Below are positions 1 through 5,595 of a stretch of DNA of 6,323 nt, piece by piece. Numbering within the stretch: position 1 is the stretch's first letter; each line of letters starts with the position of its first letter. Source of the stretch: Flaviramulus sp. (GTDB lineage: Bacteria; Bacteroidota; Bacteroidia; Flavobacteriales; Flavobacteriaceae); the NCBI GenBank assembly GCA_023255235.1, contig JALRJA010000024.1:1-6323 (forward strand). The letters run 5' to 3'. The notes beneath the pieces are model-generated. The model worked only from the letters and a program-made list of their open reading frames with translations, was not told where the DNA came from and made no database searches. The position numbers and the translations under genes were made by a program.

Positions 1-21
1 AAAGAGTTGTTTTTAACAATT

Positions 22-29
22 CAAAGGTA
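22..29 (-). promoter_or_regulatory. Possible divergent -7 element pointing left out of the window
   Basis: Read on the minus strand, this site is TACCTTTG, a full match to TAnnTTTG. No convincing TTG box lies about 19 bases upstream on that strand (around 49-52), so only half of the promoter is supported. If real, it would drive a gene beyond the left edge, divergent from the chaperone operon. Confidence 0.25.
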
Positions 30-75
30 ATTATTTATACTATTTTAAATACTTTTTTTATAGATATTATAACAC

Positions 76-105
76 TTGTTTAAAAGGGATATATTAGTAT
101 TTTTG
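76..105 (+). promoter_or_regulatory. Bacteroidota-type housekeeping promoter of the chaperone operon
   Basis: TTG at 76-78 is followed by exactly 19 bases and then TATTTTTG at 98-105, a full match to the TAnnTTTG -7 element recognised by the primary sigma factor of Bacteroidota. Spacing and both boxes fit the known consensus. Transcription would start around 110-115, giving a leader of roughly 20 bases before the ATG at 134. I see no operator or riboswitch-like structure in so short a leader. Confidence 0.72.
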
Positions 106-112
106 TACTTAT

Positions 113-133
113 CAAAAAAAAAATTAAATACAA
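113..133 (+). promoter_or_regulatory. A-rich translation initiation region of the first gene
   Basis: A run of A residues (114-123) followed by further A/T-rich bases leads directly to the ATG at 134. There is no Shine-Dalgarno purine box. A-rich, unstructured leaders are the usual way Bacteroidota mark start codons, and this supports the ATG at 134. Confidence 0.5.
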
Positions 134-2089
134 ATGAAAATACAATTTTTATTTACGGCAATCTTAAGCTTTTTACTTTTTAGTTTAAACGCCCAAATTA
201 ATTCAAAAGAGGTGCTTTTCACTATTGATGGGGATCCGGTTTATACAACCGAATTTTTAAGAGTTTATAATAAAAATTTAGATTTAGTTCAAGATGAATC
301 TCAAAAAGAGGTTACAGACTATTTAAAGCTTTTCACAAATTATAAATTAAAACTAAAAGAAGCCCAAGCTTTAGGCTTAAATACCAAACCTTCATACACA
401 AATGAGTTAGCAACCTACCAAAAACAACTTGCTAATAGTTTTATGAAAGATAGCCAAGTTACAGACGACTTGGTTGAAGAGGCATACCAAAGAACTTTAT
501 ACGATATAAACGCCAGTCATATTTTGATTAAATTATCAGAAGATGCCAATCCAAAAGACACCCTTGTGGCATATAATCAAATTATGAAACTACGTGAGAG
601 AGCTTTAAAAGAAGGGTTTGAAAAAGTGAGAGAAAACGTGCATAATGGGCAAAGCATTTACGGTGAAAAACTAGGTTATTTTTCGGCATTTAAAATGGTG
701 TATAATTTTGAAAACGCCGCTTATAACACACCAGTGGGCAATGTGTCATTACCTTTTAGAACCCGTTTTGGATACCATATTGTAAATGTTTTAGACAAAC
801 GAAAATCTAGAGGCGAACTAACCGTAGCTCATATCATGCTTCTCACAAATATTGATTCTTTAGCTAAAAACCAAGAAACTAAAATTCAAGAACTTTATAA
901 AAAGTTAAACCAAGGCGAAGATTTTGAAGCTTTAGCAAAACAATTTTCAGAAGATAAAAACTCAGCACCAAAAGGCGGTATGTTACAGCCATTTACAAGT
1001 GGGCAATTAAATGTTCAAGAATTTGAAGACGCTGCATTTAGTTTACAAGAAATAGGCAATATATCAAAACCTTTTAAAACAAGGTTTGGTTGGCATATTG
1101 TAAAGTTGTTTGATAAAAAAGGCACACCAGAATTTAACCTCATTAAACCAGAATTAGTAGAAAAAATTAAACGCGATGATAGATCAAAAGTTATAGATCA
1201 AGCTACCGTTGCCAAATTAAAGAACCAATACAAGATAGACAACAAACAACCTGCCTTAACCTATTTTGAATCTATTTTAAATGAAAATTATTTTAAAAGA
1301 ACATGGGAGTTACCTGCCAATTTTACAGCAGAAAAACCATTGATTACAATAGGTAGCAAACAACTTTTATATAGCGATTTTGGTAATTATTTAATTGAAA
1401 ATCAAAGAAATACACCTGAAAATGATGATTATAAATTTATTGTTCAAAAAAAATACGAGTCATTTTTAGATAGTAATGTCATTGCATATCATGAAGCTAA
1501 CCTAGAGTATGAAAACCAAGAATTTGCCCACATTTTAAAGGAATATAGAGAAGGTTTATTACTTTTTGAACTAATGGAATCAACCATTTGGAATGCCTCA
1601 AAAACAGACTCGGTAGAGGTGCAAACCTATTACAATAATAACAAAAACAAATACGTTTTACCAAAACGTATTGATGCCATAGTGGCTTCAGCAGCCAAAG
1701 AAAAAACGCTTAAAAAAGTTTCCAAATTGTTAGAAAAAAACCTCGCATTAGAGGAAATCAAATTGGCAATAAATAGCAACGATAAAATTGAAGTTGTCTT
1801 TTCACAAGACACGCTAGAAGAAGGTCATCAATCACTTCCTAAAGCGTTTAATTTTAAAAAAGGATTATCAAAAATTTATAAGCATAATAAAGCATTTGTA
1901 TTGGTAAAAGTTAACGCTATTTTTGAAGAAACCCAAAAATCATTTGAAGAAGCAAAAGGTATGATTTTAACCGATTATCAAAACTTTAAAGAAACAAATT
2001 GGATTGAAGAGCTAAGAACAAAATATCCTATAATTATTAATGAAGACGCTTTACAACGTGTAAAAAATCAAATAAAAAACAATAAGTGA
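134..2089 (+). CDS. Secreted parvulin-type peptidyl-prolyl cis-trans isomerase / chaperone (SurA/PpiD-like), two intact PPIase domains
   Basis: Protein of 651 residues, predicted to isomerise X-Pro bonds and chaperone outer-membrane or secreted proteins in the periplasm. Residues 1-20 form a signal peptide, with a likely cut after LNA at 18-20. Residues 21-124 resemble the helical SurA N-domain. Parvulin domain 1 spans about 125-223 (ASHIL with H129; FGYHI with H215) and domain 2 about 229-328 (VAHIM with H233; GG at 281-282; FGWHI with H321). Both conserved histidines are therefore present in each domain. From about 403 the protein restarts a SurA-like segment. Residues 511-597 look like a third parvulin fold without the histidines, followed by a PpiD-like helical tail (EEAKG, 605-609). 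There are no cysteines. The ATG at 134 was chosen because it gives a complete signal peptide behind an A-rich leader and a good promoter. The gene is first in the operon, and its stop overlaps the next start. The family is clear; the exact clients are unknown. Confidence 0.93.
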   Translation: MKIQFLFTAILSFLLFSLNAQINSKEVLFTIDGDPVYTTEFLRVYNKNLDLVQDESQKEVTDYLKLFTNYKLKLKEAQALGLNTKPSYTNELATYQKQLANSFMKDSQVTDDLVEEAYQRTLYDINASHILIKLSEDANPKDTLVAYNQIMKLRERALKEGFEKVRENVHNGQSIYGEKLGYFSAFKMVYNFENAAYNTPVGNVSLPFRTRFGYHIVNVLDKRKSRGELTVAHIMLLTNIDSLAKNQETKIQELYKKLNQGEDFEALAKQFSEDKNSAPKGGMLQPFTSGQLNVQEFEDAAFSLQEIGNISKPFKTRFGWHIVKLFDKKGTPEFNLIKPELVEKIKRDDRSKVIDQATVAKLKNQYKIDNKQPALTYFESILNENYFKRTWELPANFTAEKPLITIGSKQLLYSDFGNYLIENQRNTPENDDYKFIVQKKYESFLDSNVIAYHEANLEYENQEFAHILKEYREGLLLFELMESTIWNASKTDSVEVQTYYNNNKNKYVLPKRIDAIVASAAKEKTLKKVSKLLEKNLALEEIKLAINSNDKIEVVFSQDTLEEGHQSLPKAFNFKKGLSKIYKHNKAFVLVKVNAIFEETQKSFEEAKGMILTDYQNFKETNWIEELRTKYPIIINEDALQRVKNQIKNNK

Positions 2090-2940
2090 AAAATAAAATC
2101 ACATTAGTATTTCTATTAGCTGTAATAACAGTATCCTGCAATATGTTTAATGCTAAAAGCACCCAAAGTGCCATAGCTAGAGTTAATAATTCATATTTGT
2201 ATCTTGAAGATATTACAGATTTAGTGCCAGAAGGTGTAACTAAAGAAGATAGCATTCTAGTGGTACAAAATTTCATTAACAACTGGGCAAAACAACAACT
2301 GTTTCTTGATGGTGCTTTGCTCAATTTAAGCTATGAAAAACAACAATTGTTTGATAAACTTGTGTTACAATATAAAAACGATTTGTATGCAAAAGCCTAT
2401 GTTGAAGCACTTGTGAAAAACCGTATTGACACATTGGTAGATAACCAAGCAGTACAGGCATATTATAATAACAACAAAGATATTTTTAAATTAAATGAAG
2501 AACTTTTAAAGTTTAGATACATTCATGTTGATGACAATATTATTAATTACAACAACATACAAGAACGATTTAAACGCTACAATTCAAAAGACAAAAAAAT
2601 ACTTGATTCTATATCTATACAATTTAAATCTTATTCGTTCAACGATTCTATCTGGATAAAATTAAGCCAAGTAATAGACAAAATCCATGCAGTTACGCCA
2701 GAAAACAAAGATCAACTGTTAAAAAAATCTAATTTTATACAACTCAAAGATTCATTAGGAGTATATTTGATGCAAATTAACGACGTGTTATTAAGAAACG
2801 AAACAGCTCCTTTAGAATACGTTAAACCAACCATAAATCAAATAGTAACAAACAGACGCAAATTGGAACTTATTAAAGAATTAGAAAAAGACATTATAAA
2901 TGATGCCATTAAAAATAACCAATTTGAAATTTATAATTAA
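2086..2940 (+). CDS. SurA/PpiD-like lipoprotein, probably a non-catalytic periplasmic chaperone
   Basis: Protein of 284 residues. It starts at GTG 2086, overlapping the previous stop by four bases (GTGA), which suggests translational coupling. The next in-frame ATG (2143) would remove the export signal. Residues 1-17 are a lipoprotein signal ending in VITVSC; C18 fits the lipobox pattern and is the only cysteine. Residues 28-120 resemble a SurA N-domain (a short ARVNNSYLYLEDI segment, then helices). YYNNNK at 126-131 matches the same motif at 499-504 of the upstream protein. Residues 140-236 occupy the parvulin position, but in my hand alignment both active-site histidines are tyrosines (around Y145 and Y228), so isomerase activity is doubtful. 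A charged helical tail (245-275) closes the protein. No acidic run follows C18, so surface export is not indicated. Automatic annotation may call it hypothetical or a peptidylprolyl isomerase. The gene is certain, the chaperone role inferred. Confidence 0.82.
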   Translation: MKNKITLVFLLAVITVSCNMFNAKSTQSAIARVNNSYLYLEDITDLVPEGVTKEDSILVVQNFINNWAKQQLFLDGALLNLSYEKQQLFDKLVLQYKNDLYAKAYVEALVKNRIDTLVDNQAVQAYYNNNKDIFKLNEELLKFRYIHVDDNIINYNNIQERFKRYNSKDKKILDSISIQFKSYSFNDSIWIKLSQVIDKIHAVTPENKDQLLKKSNFIQLKDSLGVYLMQINDVLLRNETAPLEYVKPTINQIVTNRRKLELIKELEKDIINDAIKNNQFEIYN

Positions 2941-3027
2941 CTTGAAATGACTCTAAACAAATCTGCAAACAAACAACTCAATTGTTGTGGCATGTTATTA
3001 AATTTTTCAATAACCAATAAATATAAA
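2941..3027 (+). other. 87-base intercistronic spacer, open in frame with the SurA-like gene
   Basis: This is the only sizeable gap inside the operon. It is free of stop codons in the downstream frame, so a longer reading frame from ATG 2947 is possible. That frame would place 27 polar residues, including two adjacent cysteines, before a clear signal peptide, which argues against its use. A weak hairpin (ACAAC 2973-2977 with GTTGT 2984-2988, six-base loop) lies in the middle. I found no promoter with correct spacing here. Confidence 0.5.
3016..3027 (+). promoter_or_regulatory. A/T-only translation initiation region that supports the start at 3028
   Basis: Twelve consecutive A/T bases, mostly A, immediately precede ATG 3028. 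This is the typical Bacteroidota initiation context. Together with the signal peptide that begins exactly at this ATG, it favours 3028 over the in-frame ATGs at 2947 and 2992. Confidence 0.5.
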
Positions 3028-4443
3028 ATGAAATACACATCACTTTTGCTCATAACAATACTGTCTGTAAACCTTATTGCCGCTCAAGAAATTATTGAAG
3101 AAGAAGTAAAAGAAGACGTAGTTAAACAAGTTGATACTATAAAATCTAAACACGCTATAAAGGTTGATGGCGTTGCCGCTGTTGTAGGTGATTATATAGT
3201 TTTAGAATCTGATGTAAACAAAGAAAGATTACAACTAGAAGCGGGTGGATATGATACTAAAACTATCACAAATTGCGAATTATTTGGAAAATTATTAGAA
3301 AACAAACTTTATGCTCACCATGCTGTTCAAGACAGTATTCAAGTTTCTGATGCCGAAATAAGAGCACAAGTAGATTATACTACCGAACAATTTTTACAAC
3401 AAGTAAATGGCTCTATGGAACGCCTTTTAGAGTTTTATAAAAAAGACGATGAAAAGAGCTTTAGAGACGAAATGTTTGAGATTATAAAAGCCAATCAATT
3501 GGCTCAAAAAATGCAGGCTAAAATTATTGAAGACATTGAAATAACACCTGAAGAAGTTAGAACATTTTTTAATAAAATACCAAAAGAAGAACGACCACAA
3601 TTTGGCACAGAACTTAAAGTAGCACAAATTGTTGCAGAACCTAAAGTTTCTGAAGAAGAAAAACAACGCATTATAGAGCGGTTAAAACAATTTAAAACAG
3701 ATATTGTTGAAAATGGCGCTAGTTTTCGTTCAAAAGCTGTATTGTATTCAGACGATCCTGGTTCAGCAAGCAAAGGCGGTAAATATACTTTAAACAGAAA
3801 ACAACCAAGAATGGTTAAAGAATTTAGGCAAGTGGCATTTTCACTTCAAGAAGGCGAAGTGTCTGAACCTTTTGAAACAGACTTTGGTTTTCACATTATT
3901 ACTTTAGAAAAAATTAGAGGACAAGAATATGATGTTGCCCATATTTTATTAAGACCAAAAATTTCTACCGAAGCCATTAACGATGCCAAAGAACGACTAG
4001 AAAAAATAAGAAAACGTATCGTTGATGGCGATATATCATTTTCAGATGCTGCAAAAGAAGCCAGTGATGAAAAGGAAACAAAATATGACGGCGGTCAATT
4101 AATAAACCCAACAACACAAGATTATAACTTTGAGTTAACTAGAATGGACCCAGAGTTATACGCTCAAATTCAAGACTTAAAAGACGGTGAAATTAGTTTG
4201 GTTTTAAGTGAAGAAGACAGAATGGGAAACACCAAATTTAAAATCCTAACTGTTACAGATAGAATTGATGAACATGAAGCAGATTATGCTCGCGATTTCC
4301 TAAAAATTAAGAAATTAGCAGAAGAAGAAAAGAAAATTAGAGCTATTGAAAAATGGCAAGAAGAAAAAATAGTAGATACCTACATTAAAATTAGTGGCGA
4401 AAACAGAGATTGTAAGTTTTCTAGCAACTGGTTAAAAAAATAA
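3028..4443 (+). CDS. surA: SurA-type periplasmic chaperone / peptidyl-prolyl isomerase
   Basis: Protein of 471 residues from ATG 3028. SurA-family proteins carry unfolded outer-membrane proteins across the periplasm to the BAM complex. Residues 1-19 are a signal peptide (lysine, long hydrophobic core, IAA cut site). A short acidic segment (21-31) follows, then the SurA N-domain from about 46 (VDGVAAVVGDYIVLESDV) to about 190. Parvulin domain 1 covers about 195-297 (KGG at 249-251, FGFHI with H289), and domain 2 about 302-412 (VAHILL with H305, DGG at 354-356). A helical, charged C-terminal segment (415-455) corresponds to the part of SurA that packs back on the N-domain. Each domain lacks one conserved histidine: Q200 replaces it in domain 1, and the C-terminal GFHI motif is missing in domain 2. 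The only two cysteines are C83 and C462. Length is close to the family norm. It is third in the operon, with MoxR four bases downstream. Confidence 0.92.
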   Translation: MKYTSLLLITILSVNLIAAQEIIEEEVKEDVVKQVDTIKSKHAIKVDGVAAVVGDYIVLESDVNKERLQLEAGGYDTKTITNCELFGKLLENKLYAHHAVQDSIQVSDAEIRAQVDYTTEQFLQQVNGSMERLLEFYKKDDEKSFRDEMFEIIKANQLAQKMQAKIIEDIEITPEEVRTFFNKIPKEERPQFGTELKVAQIVAEPKVSEEEKQRIIERLKQFKTDIVENGASFRSKAVLYSDDPGSASKGGKYTLNRKQPRMVKEFRQVAFSLQEGEVSEPFETDFGFHIITLEKIRGQEYDVAHILLRPKISTEAINDAKERLEKIRKRIVDGDISFSDAAKEASDEKETKYDGGQLINPTTQDYNFELTRMDPELYAQIQDLKDGEISLVLSEEDRMGNTKFKILTVTDRIDEHEADYARDFLKIKKLAEEEKKIRAIEKWQEEKIVDTYIKISGENRDCKFSSNWLKK

Positions 4444-4447
4444 ATAT

Positions 4448-5401
4448 ATGTCTGATGTAACTGCCCTTGAAAACTTTGTTAAACAATATAAAGATTTAAA
4501 AACCGAAATAGCAAAAATCATCATTGGTCAAGATGCGGTTGTAAATCAAATTTTAATTTCCATTTTTTCTGGTGGTCACTCCCTATTAATAGGAGTTCCA
4601 GGTTTAGCAAAAACCCTTATGGTTAATACTATCGCACAAGCTTTGGGGTTAGATTTTAAACGCATACAATTTACACCAGATTTAATGCCTAGTGATATTT
4701 TAGGTAGTGAAATTTTAGATGAAAACCGTCAGTTTAAGTTTATAAAAGGACCTATTTTTGCCAACATTATTTTGGCAGACGAAATTAACAGAACACCTCC
4801 CAAAACACAAGCAGCTTTATTAGAAGCTATGCAAGAAAGAGCTGTTACCGTTGCGGGTCATCATTACAAACTAAGTTTACCTTACTTTGTGTTAGCTACA
4901 CAAAACCCAATAGAGCAAGAAGGCACTTATCCTTTACCAGAAGCACAGTTAGATCGCTTTATGTTTGCTATTAATTTAGACTACCCTTCTTTTGAAGAAG
5001 AAGTACAAGTTGTTAAATCTACAACCACAGATACACAAGCTCAAATAAATGCCTTATTCACAGCACAGCAAATAATAGATTTTCAGCAAGTAATACGCCG
5101 TATTCCTGTAGCAGATAACGTTGTTGAGTATGCTGTAGCTATGGTAGGTAAAACAAGACCAAACAATCAAGATGCCTCTAGTTTTATTAAAACTTATATA
5201 GATTGGGGAGCTGGTCCTAGAGCATCACAAAATTTAATTTTGGCTGCCAAAACACATGCAGCAATAAACGGTAAGTTTTCTCCAGACATTGAAAATGTTC
5301 AAGCAGTTGCCAACAGCATATTAAGGCATCGCATTATTAAAAACTACAAAGCAGAAGCAGAAGGCATTTCAGAAGAACAAATTATTGAGAGTTTATTTTA
5401 A
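4448..5401 (+). CDS. MoxR-family AAA+ ATPase
   Basis: Complete cytoplasmic protein of 317 residues without signal peptide. MoxR ATPases use ATP hydrolysis to remodel or activate partner proteins, often together with von Willebrand factor A (vWA) proteins. Visible motifs in order: Walker A GVPGLAKT (49-56, K55), Walker B IILADE (107-112, D111 and E112), sensor 1 ATQNP (150-154, N153), the arginine-finger region AQLDR (166-170, R170), and the MoxR sensor 2 motif GAGPRAS (254-260, R258) in the C-terminal lid. All motifs needed for ATP hydrolysis are present. The length is normal for the family. The gene starts four bases after the SurA stop, so it is almost certainly cotranscribed with the chaperone genes. 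The DUF58 and vWA (Bat) genes that usually follow moxR are absent; an intergenic region and aconitase follow instead. Family assignment is secure; the substrate is unknown. Confidence 0.95.
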   Translation: MSDVTALENFVKQYKDLKTEIAKIIIGQDAVVNQILISIFSGGHSLLIGVPGLAKTLMVNTIAQALGLDFKRIQFTPDLMPSDILGSEILDENRQFKFIKGPIFANIILADEINRTPPKTQAALLEAMQERAVTVAGHHYKLSLPYFVLATQNPIEQEGTYPLPEAQLDRFMFAINLDYPSFEEEVQVVKSTTTDTQAQINALFTAQQIIDFQQVIRRIPVADNVVEYAVAMVGKTRPNNQDASSFIKTYIDWGAGPRASQNLILAAKTHAAINGKFSPDIENVQAVANSILRHRIIKNYKAEAEGISEEQIIESLF

Positions 5402-5423
5402 TAAGTTGCATATTACAACTTGT
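5401..5423 (+). other. Inverted repeat directly at the MoxR stop codon
   Basis: AAGTTG (5403-5408) pairs with CAACTT (5416-5421) around a seven-base loop. A T-G wobble (5402/5422) and an A-T pair (5401/5423) can extend the stem to eight pairs. No T-run follows, so on its own it is not a classical intrinsic terminator. It may act as a 3' end stabiliser or as part of a tandem termination region with the next hairpin. Confidence 0.35.
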
Positions 5424-5429
5424 CAAATC

Positions 5430-5452
5430 AGTAATTTTTCTTTAAAATTACT
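5430..5452 (+). terminator. Candidate AT-rich terminator hairpin after the chaperone-MoxR operon
   Basis: A perfect nine-base inverted repeat (AGTAATTTT 5430-5438, AAAATTACT 5444-5452) encloses a five-base loop TCTTT. It lies 29 bases past the MoxR stop, the expected position for an operon end. The stem has only one G-C pair and no T-tract immediately follows, although a T-run occurs further on (5467-5472). It is therefore a weak candidate. The symmetry could terminate in either direction, but no leftward gene is present. Confidence 0.35.
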
Positions 5453-5595
5453 CACAAAATCTAAAAATTTTTCAAGAATAATACCACTATAATAATTTAA
5501 ACAGTAATCCTATTACAAAACGGCACATATTTAATAACTTTATATTATTTTCGTAGTTTAGTTACTTTTTAAAAAATCAAGTTAAAAATATACTT
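5453..5595 (+). promoter_or_regulatory. Upstream region of aconitase with a partial -7 element
   Basis: This AT-rich region has no reading frame worth calling. TATTTTCG at 5546-5553 matches five of the six fixed positions of TAnnTTTG and is the best -7 candidate. TAGTTTAG at 5554-5561 is an alternative with the same score. Neither has a TTG about 19 bases upstream, so the promoter is tentative. It would give a leader of about 35 bases to ATG 5596. I see no recognisable riboswitch. Confidence 0.35.

Noticed and set aside
740..1125. DNA repeat between positions 750-805 and 1069-1120
   Set aside because: The similarity is the C-terminal strand of two parvulin domains in the same protein; it is an old domain duplication, not a nucleotide repeat element.
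1630..2324. Minus-strand open frames opposite the first two genes (1630-1812 and 2037-2324)
   Set aside because: They lie antisense to well-supported coding sequence, have no initiation context or recognisable domain, and are low-complexity mirror images of the AT-rich coding strand.
2982..3006. Internal promoter in front of surA
   Set aside because: TTG at 2982 and TAAATTTT at 2999 are separated by 14 bases instead of about 19, and the -7 box lacks its final G.
3427..3773. Two overlapping minus-strand open frames inside surA
   Set aside because: Phenylalanine- and serine-rich translations are the expected antisense of lysine- and glutamate-rich coding sequence; no independent support.
4448..5401. 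Bat aerotolerance operon
   Set aside because: Only MoxR is present; no DUF58 or vWA protein follows within the window, so the cluster cannot be claimed.
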